From Shewanella sp. (lineage in GTDB: Bacteria; Pseudomonadota; Gammaproteobacteria; Enterobacterales; Shewanellaceae), in NCBI GenBank assembly GCA_028223395.1, contig JAOIUG010000011.1, forward strand, positions 1 to 39,769: a stretch of DNA of 39,769 nt. The letters are read 5' to 3'. Below the pieces are notes generated by a model. The model worked only from the letters and a program-made list of their open reading frames with translations, did no database searches and was not told where the DNA came from. Below are positions 14,824-23,868 of the stretch, piece by piece. Each line of letters begins with the position of its first letter. The stretch's first letter is position 1. The position numbers were made by a program, and so were the translations under genes.

Positions 14824-16827
14824 TTAGTGCTGTTTAAACTGTGTAACTTGCTTTTCTAACGCCTCAGATTGTGATGATAACTCTTGCATCGCTTTATTTA
14901 TTTTATCCAGATAGCCGACGGTATGAGTACATAAACTCGCCAATTCAGTACCAATCTCTTGCACTTGATTACTCTTCACTGTTTGTGTTTGCGATGACTG
15001 AGAAATACTGCGAGAGGCCACGGTGATCGCTTCAAATTTCTCACCCAAACCGTCAATCGCATCTTTCGTCATTTGGATGTATTTTTGCATGTGTTCACTG
15101 GTTTGGTTCACACTTGAAAAGTGCACCGCTAAGGTTTGTATTTGTGCATTGTTATTGTCGAGCATGTTAGATATTTTATCTGCAGTGCCTTGCGTTTGCC
15201 CTGCCAAATTGCGAACTTCATCCGCTACAACGGCAAAGCCTCGGCCAGAATCCCCTGCTCGTGCGGCCTCAACGGCTGCATTTAACGCCAGTAAATTCGT
15301 TTGATCTGCAATCGTTTTAATATTACCAATCATACCCAGCATTCTTTGGCTCGATGCCATGATTGCATCCACTTCTTGTGTGACCAACAAGATGTCAGCT
15401 TTCATTTTTTCATTATATTGATAGGTATTTTCCATGTTGCTAATACTGGCTGTCGCATCTTGTTGCGCGGTATCAATTGCACTGGCGACTTCTTGAGTTC
15501 GATTCGCAATATTGTCACTGATCGCATGCGACTGTTGCGCAGCCGCTAAAGTATCATTCGAATAACGAAAGCTATCGTTAGCGACCCCTTTTAGGGCTGT
15601 CAGTTTTTCATTCACTTCATGTTGTTTATTGATCACAACGTCAGAAATCGTCATTATCTCAATAAATAATGTTTCCAGCTTTCCAAGGACTTTATTAAAA
15701 CTGATCCCCAATGCAGATAGCTCATCTTGCCCCGATATTTTGACCCTTTGCGACATATCGGCATTACCATCAGCAAGACCTTCAATCACTAAATTTAAAC
15801 GGTAGATAGGCTGTAGAATGCTTCTTGAGGTATAAAGCGCGATCGCCACTCCTACGATGAGTGAGCTGATCACCAAAAGTAGCGTCAAAAAAAGAGTATG
15901 TTTAACACGCGCTGTTAATTCACGTTCTGACGCCTGCGTCGCAGATTGTACCAACTGATTGAGTTTATTGGCTTTGCGTGACACATTCCTTAATGCTGCG
16001 CCGTATTCATTACGGATAAGGTACGCATCTAACCGCCATCGATCACTGCTATGTACATGGTAAGCTTGCTGCCATGTTGTATCGTATCGGTCAAGTAGTG
16101 CCGTTATTTCTTCCAGTGCATCAACTTGCTCATCACTCAGATAGTCCTCTTTTGCATGCAATGTTTCAATGTTTTGTTTAACGCCTTGCTTGAATAACTC
16201 GAAACGTTCAATCACCTTTTCATCACGAAAAGCAATGTACGAACGCACCGCGCTCATTTTCATCGCCCAGTTATACCTAAGCTCATTGGCGCTGCTCATC
16301 ATGTCAGGCTCTATATCATCAAAACCATAAACAATATCTTGAGTCAGCTGTAAAATACGGGTACCGATCTGCTCCAACTCTTGTTTAACAATCTTAACTG
16401 CGGGTTGATTTTCTTCACTATTAGTGGCTAATTTGAACATCTCGTTTCTATAACTTGCCAGCGTTTTTATATCACGCTCAAGATCCTCAACGGTTCGGTT
16501 TAACGCTTGATTATTATTTCTTGCGACATCTTTTTTCAAGGAGTGTAATAGTGTATCGGTCTCATTTAACGCTTCAATATAAGCATGCTTTTCGGTTTCA
16601 GAACGGCTCAGTAAGTAATAACCCAAGGCACTGGCTGCTTGGTTGACTTTAGTCACTAATAAATGAGCTTTAAGTGCTTGAGGCTGTAAACGCTCGAATA
16701 TAGGCTTAATCTCTTCATGAGTCGATTTCAATCCGTGATAAGCCACAGCAGCAACCACAATAAGTGTCGAAATAATGACTACAAATCCAATCGTTAATTT
16801 TCGCTTAATAGTGAGATTACTCAGCAT
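14824..16827 (-). CDS. Methyl-accepting chemotaxis protein
   Basis: 667-residue chemoreceptor. TM1 is about residues 11-30 and TM2 about 311-332. Between them lies a ~280-residue, mostly helical periplasmic sensor whose size fits a helical bimodular (HBM-like) domain; the ligand is unknown. A HAMP linker (about 333-385) and a long cytoplasmic coiled coil follow, with the conserved tip [20 protein letters not shown] followed by [12 protein letters not shown]. The C-terminus [10 protein letters not shown] has no CheR/CheB-docking pentapeptide. It is a single gene, convergent with scoB. Confidence 0.94.
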   Translation of the reverse strand: MLSNLTIKRKLTIGFVVIISTLIVVAAVAYHGLKSTHEEIKPIFERLQPQALKAHLLVTKVNQAASALGYYLLSRSETEKHAYIEALNETDTLLHSLKKDVARNNNQALNRTVEDLERDIKTLASYRNEMFKLATNSEENQPAVKIVKQELEQIGTRILQLTQDIVYGFDDIEPDMMSSANELRYNWAMKMSAVRSYIAFRDEKVIERFELFKQGVKQNIETLHAKEDYLSDEQVDALEEITALLDRYDTTWQQAYHVHSSDRWRLDAYLIRNEYGAALRNVSRKANKLNQLVQSATQASERELTARVKHTLFLTLLLVISSLIVGVAIALYTSRSILQPIYRLNLVIEGLADGNADMSQRVKISGQDELSALGISFNKVLGKLETLFIEIMTISDVVINKQHEVNEKLTALKGVANDSFRYSNDTLAAAQQSHAISDNIANRTQEVASAIDTAQQDATASISNMENTYQYNEKMKADILLVTQEVDAIMASSQRMLGMIGNIKTIADQTNLLALNAAVEAARAGDSGRGFAVVADEVRNLAGQTQGTADKISNMLDNNNAQIQTLAVHFSSVNQTSEHMQKYIQMTKDAIDGLGEKFEAITVASRSISQSSQTQTVKSNQVQEIGTELASLCTHTVGYLDKINKAMQELSSQSEALEKQVTQFKQH

Positions 16828-16996
16828 GACTCAATTGACCTCTCAATACATCAGCTCGACTGGTTAGTCTCGTTTGATTAATGGCTCGACCAATAAAACA
16901 CGTATTATAGATGGCATGATTGCCTGACTTTCCATTCAAAATAAAATCCTTAACAATCAAACATAACAAGCTTAAGTGCAGTAAAAACAGCCCAGC

Positions 16997-17099
16997 AACG
17001 CGGCCCTTCAAATTCGTTTCACCGTTTTTATTACAGTGTGACTCGCTTTTCGCTTAAGATTTAAGCGAAAAGCGAAGCTCTTGTACTACAAAGATTATT
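16997..17099. repeat. Short dispersed repeat, copy A
   Basis: Begins AACGCGGCCCTT, passes through GTTTCA and CGCTTTTC, and ends CTTGTACTAC-AAGATTATT. A second, diverged copy with the same order of blocks is at 36141-36263. Both lie between genes. Confidence 0.45.
17043..17075. terminator. Perfect 15-bp stem-loop
   Basis: TCGCTTTTCGCTTAA pairs with TTAAGCGAAAAGCGA around a GAT loop, inside dispersed repeat copy A. No T-run follows on either strand. The fold is clear, but its role is not. Confidence 0.6.
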
Positions 17100-17185
17100 C
17101 CAACGCTAAATAATCGAGTAGAAAACGCGGCGCCAAAGGTAAGCAGATCGAAGATGCTCTCCACCGTAATGACATCGCAACAGTA

Positions 17186-17803
17186 TTAGCTTCTGCTCAG
17201 CTTTAACTGCCCTTTCTTTTTACCTTTACGCATAATATCAATCTCTTTTGACTCACCTTTTTCAATCGTCACATTAATCGTATCCATACCTGCGATCAAC
17301 AAGACATAGGCGTTGCCTGTCACCTCTTTGAGTTCAAATAATGACACTTTTTCTTTGTTCTTAAATTCAAAACTGACAAAGTTATCGCTTGGAATGTTTG
17401 CCACATAGCTACGCATTTTCGGGTGAATTTTGCAGCCTATACGCACCAACGTGTTTTCTTTCCATTGTGCTTTAAGGTTTTTATGGCTTCCAGGTGCCAT
17501 TAGTCCAACATCAAACTGCACATTTTGGGTCATGTCATTAGCAAAAACGTTATGCTCTAGATCATCGTTATTTTTTAGTACGAGTTGAGCATTATGCGAC
17601 GCCACGCCAACTTTTTCTGTAAACGCTTTGTTCGCTTGATTAATCTCACCATCAACAGGGTTAAACACTGATTTTAACTCATAAAAAACAGCAGCTTTTG
17701 CGGGTTTTTTAGTAAAGCTTAACTCTCCTTTTATCACATCAGCAACTGCGTTCCCCATCGGCGTCACACTTAACATAATTAGCGCAATAAACGTAAATCT
17801 CAT
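17186..17803 (-). CDS. Amicyanin-like cupredoxin (often annotated 'methylamine utilization protein')
   Basis: 205-residue exported protein with a Sec signal peptide (about 1-21, ending GNAVA-D). The single cupredoxin domain shows type-1 copper ligands: His84 in LEHNVF, and Cys124, His127 and Met130 in GCKIHPKMRSYV. The C-x2-H-x2-M spacing is that of amicyanin. The C-terminal ~60 residues form a further beta-rich segment ending in a basic tail (KGKKKGQLK). It lies 32 bp downstream of a di-haem peroxidase, so it is a probable periplasmic electron carrier for that enzyme. No methylamine dehydrogenase genes are nearby, so methylamine use is not implied. Confidence 0.85.
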   Translation of the reverse strand: MRFTFIALIMLSVTPMGNAVADVIKGELSFTKKPAKAAVFYELKSVFNPVDGEINQANKAFTEKVGVASHNAQLVLKNNDDLEHNVFANDMTQNVQFDVGLMAPGSHKNLKAQWKENTLVRIGCKIHPKMRSYVANIPSDNFVSFEFKNKEKVSLFELKEVTGNAYVLLIAGMDTINVTIEKGESKEIDIMRKGKKKGQLKLSRS

Positions 17804-17835
17804 ATCAATACAGCCTCAATAGTCGTCATAAAAAT

Positions 17836-18819
17836 TCATGGTAATTCAGGACGTTCTACCTGAACGGGATCAGTAAGAGAGCCAAGAAAAGCAACAAGAT
17901 CAACAATCTCTTTTTCTGAGAGGTTAAGTGGTTTAATCAAAGCGCTGATATTTTCTTTATGCTCCCCACCCACACTATAAAAACGGACTACCTCTTCTAA
18001 GCTGGCGATCGAACCGTTATGCATATAAGGCGCGGTGAGTAAAGTATTACGTAATCCAGGGGTTTTAAAAGCTCCAGCAAGCTCTTTTGAGTCAAATACT
18101 GCAGCGCGGCCGTTATCTTCATTAACGGGGCTAACGCCAATATTATGGAAACTATCATCGGTAAAATTTGCGCCATCATGGCATTTGATACAATTGGCTT
18201 TACCCTCAAATAAAGCTAAGCCACGTATTGCCGCAGGACTTAAGCTGTTTTTGTCCCCTGCTATATATTGATCATAAGGTGAATTATCGCTAATGATGGT
18301 GCGTTCAAATGCCGCTAATGCGAAGGCAATATTAGCTAATGTAATACCATCTTCGCCATAAACAGCATTAAATTCAGTTTGATAGAAAGGAACTGCATTC
18401 AAACGAGGGACCAACTTTTCAAGAGGTAAATTCATTTCTCCTTTGGCTGAAATAGGGCCTAAAGCTTGCTCTTCTAGTGTCGAAGAACGTCCATCCCAAA
18501 ACAGCGATGACGACCAAGCAAGGTTATATAAATGCGGTGAGTTACGTGTCACTTTTTCACCCATTGCTCCTATGCTTGTCACTAAGCCATCACTAAAGCC
18601 AAGATCAGGGTTATGGCATGAGGCGCATGATTGTCTTTTATTGACCGACAGCCGTGTATCAAAGAATAATACTTTACCGAGCTCAATTTCCCGTTGGCTA
18701 TGGGGCTCATCATCAGGGTATTCAATATCATCCCTATCTGGGGTGCCGTTTTCAGCATAACTGGGAAGAGAAACAAACAAGAGAAGTAACGCGTAATAAA
18801 AAGATCTAGCAAACTGCAT
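17836..18819 (-). CDS. Di-haem cytochrome c peroxidase / MauG-family protein
   Basis: 327-residue periplasmic protein with a signal peptide (LLLLFVSLPSYA-E, cut near residue 22). Two CxxCH haem sites are present: CASCH (65-69) and CIKCH (210-214). FWDGRSSTLEEQALGP and FKTPGLRNTLLTAPYMHNGS are standard for the CCP/MauG family. It either reduces hydrogen peroxide or oxidises a partner protein; the sequence alone does not decide between these. It is the first gene of a two-gene unit with the cupredoxin. Confidence 0.9.
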   Translation of the reverse strand: MQFARSFYYALLLLFVSLPSYAENGTPDRDDIEYPDDEPHSQREIELGKVLFFDTRLSVNKRQSCASCHNPDLGFSDGLVTSIGAMGEKVTRNSPHLYNLAWSSSLFWDGRSSTLEEQALGPISAKGEMNLPLEKLVPRLNAVPFYQTEFNAVYGEDGITLANIAFALAAFERTIISDNSPYDQYIAGDKNSLSPAAIRGLALFEGKANCIKCHDGANFTDDSFHNIGVSPVNEDNGRAAVFDSKELAGAFKTPGLRNTLLTAPYMHNGSIASLEEVVRFYSVGGEHKENISALIKPLNLSEKEIVDLVAFLGSLTDPVQVERPELP

Positions 18820-19134
18820 ACATGTCCTTTAAGTACATAAATAATATAATAATTATACAGTCAGCGTACTTCATTTACATCAGAAAATAAACATACTAGC
18901 AACAAATAACTTCAAGTTAAAAACTGATAGACGTAACAAGTTAACGCAAATCACATAAGGTCAGACTTTATGATGACATTAACGTGTTTACGTGTTTTAA
19001 CATGGTCACGTGATGGGCGAAAAACTAACGGTTAATCAAGTAATTAAAAATCACTTATTGTACATTAGTGTTCAATAAGTTGAAGATAAACTGAAATCGC
19101 AAGCGCCAATGTAAACGAGACTCATTGGCTCACA
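18820..19134. other. 315-bp gap upstream of the di-haem peroxidase
   Basis: AT-rich, with a half CRP-like motif (TGTGATTTGCG on the minus strand near 18955) but no full CRP or FNR palindrome. No coding signal seen. It also contains the 3' flank of flgN. Confidence 0.4.
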
Positions 19135-19560
19135 TTACGCTTTTACGTTGCTTCCTAAACTGGCGATACTGGAGGTGCGGCCTTTACCATCGTAAGTCAG
19201 ACTGTTCGCATTTCGACTGATCTGTAACGCGTGAGAAAAGCGATTTAAACTCGCTAAACTTCTTTCAATTAATGACTCATTTTCGGCGTTGAGCTGTTGG
19301 CACTCTGCCAGTAATGTTTTTACCTGCTGCACTTGCTGAGATAAGTCGGGATCACTGACTAATGTATGCAGTTCAGGATGAGCGGCTATTATCTCATCAT
19401 TATTTTTGAGGCTATCTAACAGGCTTGCTTTGGTGCGCGTCAATAATATTAACGTGTCAGGATCTTGTGCTTCTAACGCTTCTCTTTCTTGCGTAATAAC
19501 AGCTTTAAGCTCGGCTAATACTGTCGATTGCGAGCTTAACAGATGAGATAAATTTGTCAT
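19135..19560 (-). CDS. flgN: Flagellar export chaperone FlgN
   Basis: 141-residue, almost entirely helical protein (LAELKAVITQEREALEAQDP; QQVQQVKTLLAECQQLNAEN), typical of FlgN, the chaperone for the hook-filament junction proteins FlgK and FlgL. It follows flgM by 51 bp in the standard flgA-flgM-flgN order. Sequence conservation in the family is low, so the call rests on size, helical content and position. Confidence 0.85.
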   Translation of the reverse strand: MTNLSHLLSSQSTVLAELKAVITQEREALEAQDPDTLILLTRTKASLLDSLKNNDEIIAAHPELHTLVSDPDLSQQVQQVKTLLAECQQLNAENESLIERSLASLNRFSHALQISRNANSLTYDGKGRTSSIASLGSNVKA

Positions 19561-19611
19561 ACTGGCCTTATTGGATCTGCCTTAATCCGCATTTAACGGT
19601 GGCATTAAATA

Positions 19612-19926
19612 TTAATCACTGAGATCATTTTCAAAACTGGCGATATTCGTTGCTAATTTCTCAGGGTCTATCTTGTAGCGCCCTTGTGCAATAGCCGCTT
19701 TGATATCATCCACTTTCTTTTGATCTATTTCAGGCAACTCTGCCATTTTTGTTTGCACATTTTGCAGCTGCTGAGCTTGTGGTGTAATTGAAACTGAGTC
19801 CAGCTTTTGCGTTGCTTTCGTGCCAGATGCGGCTGTTGCTGTCTCTTGGCTCATCCCGCCTTTGCCTGCAGGTGTCGCCGTACGTGCGTTTATCGCATTA
19901 TTCGCTTGTTTAATATCCATTGCCAT
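19612..19926 (-). CDS. flgM: Anti-sigma28 factor FlgM
   Basis: 104-residue FlgM from ATG 19926 (TTGGAA about 7 nt upstream). The frame opens earlier at 19941, but that ATG has no clear ribosome site. The N-terminal half is low-complexity and probably disordered (NARTATPAGKGGMSQETATA). The C-terminal half has the FliA-binding helices around QKKVDDIKAAIAQGRYKIDP and LATNIASFENDL. It blocks FliA until hook completion. A near-consensus sigma28 promoter lies directly upstream. Confidence 0.92.
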   Translation of the reverse strand: MAMDIKQANNAINARTATPAGKGGMSQETATAASGTKATQKLDSVSITPQAQQLQNVQTKMAELPEIDQKKVDDIKAAIAQGRYKIDPEKLATNIASFENDLSD

Positions 19927-19964
19927 TTTGTGTTCCAACATGAAAATACTTTTCTATACACATG

Positions 19965-19991
19965 CCATCGGCACGCTCACAGCAAACTTTA
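19965..19991 (-). promoter_or_regulatory. Sigma28 (FliA) promoter of flgMN
   Basis: Minus-strand TAAAGTTT, 11-bp spacer, GCCGATGG: a near-perfect match to TAAAGTTT-N11-GCCGATAA. Transcription would start about 30 nt upstream of the flgM ATG, allowing FlgM feedback on FliA. Confidence 0.85.
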
Positions 19992-19999
19992 GCATTATT

Positions 20000-20713
20000 T
20001 TACATTTTTACTTCAACTTGGCCAACCGCGCTGACCTTTGCTGTGATGACTTTTTGAGAATGGCTATTTCTAACGCGAATTTTACTGCCAATATTACCAT
20101 CTTGCAGCGCTTCACCCACGGTTTTTATATGAAAGCTACCAGAGCGAGCAATGATTGACACTGGATCCCCTTTACAGATCATACAAATATGTTGATTAAA
20201 AATAGGGTGTTTGGCAGCCACCCGCCGTTTTAGTCGTGCACCTATGATCTGACTTACTTGATCAAACTGCTGGCCGCGCAAGATACTTTGCTCAACATAT
20301 TCAATACCAATGTTACTGTCAGATAGGAGATCATCTGGGCCTAATATTGCTGTTGCGACCACCACTGGGTAAAGAATGTCGACTTTAACCGAGATAAAAA
20401 TTTGCCATGGGTAATCGAGATCTGGACTCGTGCAGCTCACCTTGACGGTATTATTACGCTTAATCGCACGCTGAGTCGCGATTTCAACCCGAACAGGACT
20501 AAAACAACGCGGCCGATTAATTCGGCTATCAAGGCGCTGTGGCATGATGTTGACCTGAGTGTTATCAGGCGCGGCGACTTTTTCTTTAATCGCGGCTACA
20601 GCTAAACGTGAAATGGTCGATATAGAAGGTACAGTAGCAACATCACTCGTGCTGGCGTTAGCAGCAGGGGTAAAAAAGAAAGCTATAAAGAACAGTCCAA
20701 AATTGATTTTCAT
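20000..20713 (-). CDS. flgA: Flagellar P-ring assembly chaperone FlgA
   Basis: 237-residue periplasmic protein with a signal peptide (FGLFFIAFFFTPAANA-S). The C-terminal half contains the SAF-type fold with VILARSGSF-like SIIARSGSFHIKTVGEALQD and NIGSKIRVRNSHSQKVITAK, the FlgA hallmark. It helps FlgI assemble into the P ring. It is divergent from cheV (264-bp spacer) and upstream of flgMN. Confidence 0.93.
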   Translation of the reverse strand: MKINFGLFFIAFFFTPAANASTSDVATVPSISTISRLAVAAIKEKVAAPDNTQVNIMPQRLDSRINRPRCFSPVRVEIATQRAIKRNNTVKVSCTSPDLDYPWQIFISVKVDILYPVVVATAILGPDDLLSDSNIGIEYVEQSILRGQQFDQVSQIIGARLKRRVAAKHPIFNQHICMICKGDPVSIIARSGSFHIKTVGEALQDGNIGSKIRVRNSHSQKVITAKVSAVGQVEVKM

Positions 20714-20977
20714 AATGAATACATTTGCTTGATTCGCTAGAATACACCTAATTACTGTGATTTGTCGTATTTCAGCCGTTATCTCGTTACCGCATTATTG
20801 CGTCATAAAATTGACGATAACGATGACACGACCCTGTAATAACAGTTATAAGCAATTAGCGTGCCTAGGTTTGAGCATAGAACCAATGGACTCGTTGTGA
20901 CAGTCGTTGCTACCGTTTAGAAAAACAATGGTCATTGTTAACATGACATCGATAAAATAAGTACAAGGCTAACTTTC

Positions 20978-21898
20978 ATGTCCAATATTCTTGAATCAGT
21001 AAATAAGCGAACACAATTAGTTGGTCAAAACCGACTCGAGTTATTGTTGTTTAAACTTAATGGGCATCAACGGTTTGGCATTAACGTGTTTAAGGTAAAA
21101 GAGGTGTTGCAATGCCCGCCGTTAACATCATTACCACGTTTAAATTCGAGCGTACGGGGCATTGCACATGTGCGTGGCATGACCATTTCCGTCATAGATC
21201 TCAGCGCCGCAACAGGCGGTCGCCCTATCGAAGACTTAAGTAGCAGTTTTATTATTATTTCTGAATACAACCGTAGCATACAAGGTTTTTTGGTCAGCTC
21301 TGTTGAACGTATCATCAATATGAATTGGGAAGCCATTATGCCGCCACCGCAAGGCTCTGGTAAGGGCTCTTACTTAACGGCGGTGACCGAAATTGACAAC
21401 GAGCTGGTTGAGATTTTAGACGTCGAAAAAATTCTCGATGAGATCTCACCCGTCAATACCAACATTAGTCAGGAGCTGGACAAAAAGCTAACAATCGATA
21501 GAGCGCAACATCACCATATCATGGTCATTGATGACTCATCTGTCGCCCGTAAGCAAATTATCCGCTCGTTAACGTCGCTGAACTTGAAGATTGACACTGC
21601 TAAAGATGGTAATGAGGCACTAACTAAATTACGTGCAGTGGCAGCAGATCTCGATGATGTTTCAACCGAGATCCCTTTGATTATTTCTGATATCGAAATG
21701 CCAGAAATGGATGGTTATACGTTAACCGCTGAAATTCGTGATGATCCTAAATTAAGGAATATTAAAGTGGTACTACACACGTCCTTAAGTGGCGTCTTTA
21801 ACCAAGCCATGGTTGAGAAAGTCGGTGCCAATGACTTTATCGCCAAATTTAATCCCGATGAGTTGGCCGCCTCTGTAAACAAACATTTAAGTTTATAG
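20978..21898 (+). CDS. cheV: Chemotaxis coupling protein CheV (CheW-receiver fusion)
   Basis: 306 residues: a CheW-like domain (about 15-165, LLLFKLNGHQRFGINVFKVK; VRGIAHVRGMTISVIDL) followed by a receiver domain (about 180-306). The receiver has the acidic pair in IMVIDDSSVARKQ, the phospho-acceptor Asp in LIISDIEMPEMDGY and the late Lys in FIAKFNPDE. It couples receptors to CheA and adapts by phosphorylation. It lies upstream of cheR and the flgB operon, the usual place in Shewanella and Vibrio. Confidence 0.95.
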   Translation: MSNILESVNKRTQLVGQNRLELLLFKLNGHQRFGINVFKVKEVLQCPPLTSLPRLNSSVRGIAHVRGMTISVIDLSAATGGRPIEDLSSSFIIISEYNRSIQGFLVSSVERIINMNWEAIMPPPQGSGKGSYLTAVTEIDNELVEILDVEKILDEISPVNTNISQELDKKLTIDRAQHHHIMVIDDSSVARKQIIRSLTSLNLKIDTAKDGNEALTKLRAVAADLDDVSTEIPLIISDIEMPEMDGYTLTAEIRDDPKLRNIKVVLHTSLSGVFNQAMVEKVGANDFIAKFNPDELAASVNKHLSL

Positions 21899-22036
21899 TG
21901 GCCACATCGGCAACACCATACATTCGCTTGAGTCAGGTAAGTCTTACTTGTGTTTTCTTGAGCGCTAATGTATAACCTCCGGCTGTTGTTAGGCGGGTAT
22001 ATGTTCCGCCTATTTTTAGATATGTAGGATATTAGC

Positions 22037-22870
22037 GTGCCGAATAAATCGCTTGCTGAAAACGAGTATCATCAGTTCAGGTTATTTCTAGAGCAACATA
22101 GCGGTATTGTGCTGGGTGACAATAAACTGTACCTCGTTCGCAGCCGCTTGGCCCCGCTGATGGGAAAATACCACCTGCCTTCTTTATCTGCTGTCGTCCA
22201 ACGCTCCATGTTACCCACAGAGCGGCAGCTTCGTACTGAAGTCATTGATGCAATGACGACCAATGAGACTTTATGGTTTCGTGACAACTACCCGTTTGAA
22301 TTATTAGCAAATACACTATTACCGGCCCACCAACGCCTTGCACGTCCTCTAAAGATCTGGTCCGCTGCTTGTTCATCGGGGCAAGAGCCTTACTCGTTAG
22401 CGATGACTATCTTAGAAGCTCAACAGCGTCGTCCAGGCTGTTTACCTGCTGGCGCCAGTATCCTTGCCACGGATTTATCTCCTTCGATGTTAGAGCGCTG
22501 TAAAACAGCTGAATATGATCACCTTGCGCTCGCGCGCGGTTTATCCGATGAACGCAAGCGTCAATTTTTCGATCCCCTGCCCTCCGGTAATATGGTGGTT
22601 AAGCAAAACGTCAAAAAAATGGTCAACTTTAGGGCTCATAATCTGCTGGAAAATTACACATTATTGGGTAAGTTCGACATTATTTTTTGTCGTAATGTCT
22701 TGATCTATTTTTCTACAGAGGCAAAGCAAAAAATCATGCGGCAATTTTCTGCCGCGCTCAACCCTAATGGGATTCTTTTCCTTGGTGCGTCTGAGTCTAT
22801 TGCAGGCTTATCTGATGAATTTAACATGATCCGCTGTAATCCAGGGATCTACTACCAGAAACGTCATTAA
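22037..22870 (+). CDS. cheR: Chemoreceptor methyltransferase CheR
   Basis: 277-residue SAM-dependent methyltransferase that methylates receptor glutamates. The helical N-terminal domain contains MTTNETLWFRD. The SAM-binding core contains KIWSAACSSGQEPYSLAM and ILATDLSPSMLERCK, and FDIIFCRNVLIYF completes the core. The start is GTG 22037 with AGGA about 9 nt upstream; no ATG fits better. It is encoded 138 bp after cheV. Confidence 0.95.
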   Translation: MPNKSLAENEYHQFRLFLEQHSGIVLGDNKLYLVRSRLAPLMGKYHLPSLSAVVQRSMLPTERQLRTEVIDAMTTNETLWFRDNYPFELLANTLLPAHQRLARPLKIWSAACSSGQEPYSLAMTILEAQQRRPGCLPAGASILATDLSPSMLERCKTAEYDHLALARGLSDERKRQFFDPLPSGNMVVKQNVKKMVNFRAHNLLENYTLLGKFDIIFCRNVLIYFSTEAKQKIMRQFSAALNPNGILFLGASESIAGLSDEFNMIRCNPGIYYQKRH

Positions 22871-22976
22871 ATCCCGCTATAGGTGTTATTACTGCAATCA
22901 ACGTCATTTTGGCACCTATAACAAGCTCTCTTCTCGCGCCCCTCTGATCATACACTTTCAAATAAACTTTAAAGTT

Positions 22977-22993
22977 TTGGCATAACAATTGCT
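22977..22993 (+). promoter_or_regulatory. Sigma54 promoter of the flgB operon
   Basis: TTGGCATAACAATTGCT fits YTGGCAyr-N4-TTGCW with correct -24/-12 spacing. Transcription would begin near 23004, about 23 nt before flgB. This is as expected for an RpoN/Flr-controlled hook-basal body operon. Confidence 0.8.
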
Positions 22994-23026
22994 TTAGTTT
23001 GTATAACAAGCTGAGGAGACAATTTT

Positions 23027-23425
23027 ATGGCGATTAGTTTTGACAAAGCATTAGGCATTCATCAACACACTTTGGGCGTACGCGCTCAACGTGCAGAGGT
23101 GCTATCTTCCAATATTGCGAATGCTGATACGCCAAATTATAAAGCTCGCGATGTCGATTTTGCGAAAGCCATGCAATCAGCCCAATCACGCCAGTCCGGT
23201 TTAACTATGGCTAAAAGTGATAGTCAACATTTCGATCTTACTGCGCTAACCCAACAAAATGTGGCCTATCGCGTGCCCAATCAACCAGATACCGGTGATG
23301 GCAATACGGTTGATATGCAGCAAGAGCAATCTACATTTATGCAAAACGCACTGGAATACCAAATGTCACTTGGTTTTTTGGAGAGTAAATTTTCAGGCAT
23401 GAAAAAGGCGATTAGAGGCGATTAA
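23027..23425 (+). CDS. flgB: Flagellar proximal rod protein FlgB
   Basis: 132-residue rod protein. The N-terminal helix and motif [20 protein letters not shown] are characteristic, and the C-terminal helix includes [23 protein letters not shown] lies about 10 nt before the ATG. It is the first gene of flgBCDE and is separated from flgC by 2 bp. Confidence 0.96.
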   Translation: MAISFDKALGIHQHTLGVRAQRAEVLSSNIANADTPNYKARDVDFAKAMQSAQSRQSGLTMAKSDSQHFDLTALTQQNVAYRVPNQPDTGDGNTVDMQQEQSTFMQNALEYQMSLGFLESKFSGMKKAIRGD

Positions 23426-23427
23426 TC

Positions 23428-23844
23428 ATGAGTTTATTTAATATTTTTGATGTTGCAGGTTCAGGTATGTCGGCGCAGTCTGTGAGGCTAAATACCACTG
23501 CCAGTAATATTGCAAATGCCGATTCAGTCTCGAGCAGTGTTGATGAGACTTACCGTGCAAGGCACCCTATTTTTGAAGCTGAAATGAGTAAAGCACAGCA
23601 GCATCAAAGTGCCTCTCACTCGGTTGCCGTTAAAGGCATTGTAGAGAGCGATCTGCCCTTGAATAAAGAATTTTCTCCCGGCCATCCGATGGCGGATACT
23701 GAGGGGTTTATTTACAAGCCTAATGTGAATGTGATGGAGGAAATGGCCAATATGATCTCAGCTTCTCGATCTTATCAAATGAATGTACAAGTTACTGATG
23801 CAGCAAAGTCTATGCTGCAACAAACCCTGCGAATGGGTAAGTAG
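23428..23844 (+). CDS. flgC: Flagellar proximal rod protein FlgC
   Basis: 138-residue rod protein with the N-terminal SGMSAQSVRLNTTASNIANA motif and C-terminal VNVMEEMANMISASRSYQMN, the FlgC signature. It follows flgB after 2 bp, so translation is probably coupled. Confidence 0.96.
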   Translation: MSLFNIFDVAGSGMSAQSVRLNTTASNIANADSVSSSVDETYRARHPIFEAEMSKAQQHQSASHSVAVKGIVESDLPLNKEFSPGHPMADTEGFIYKPNVNVMEEMANMISASRSYQMNVQVTDAAKSMLQQTLRMGK

Positions 23845-23868
23845 CCCTGTGAATGTTGGAGGTAAATT

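Larger units (their letters stand above)
16828..17185. other. 358-bp gap upstream of the chemoreceptor gene
   Basis: It contains the promoter region of the chemoreceptor gene and a dispersed repeat with a strong stem-loop (listed separately). I found no well-spaced sigma28 site. A 64-codon minus-strand frame here overlaps the chemoreceptor start and has no family features, so it is not called. Confidence 0.5.

Noticed and set aside
16890-16945. Sigma28 promoter for the chemoreceptor gene
   Set aside because: AAAG and GCCATC elements exist on the minus strand but the spacing is about 2 bp too short.
16817-17011. 64-codon minus-strand frame upstream of the chemoreceptor
   Set aside because: Overlaps the chemoreceptor start, shows no family features and partly covers the dispersed repeat.
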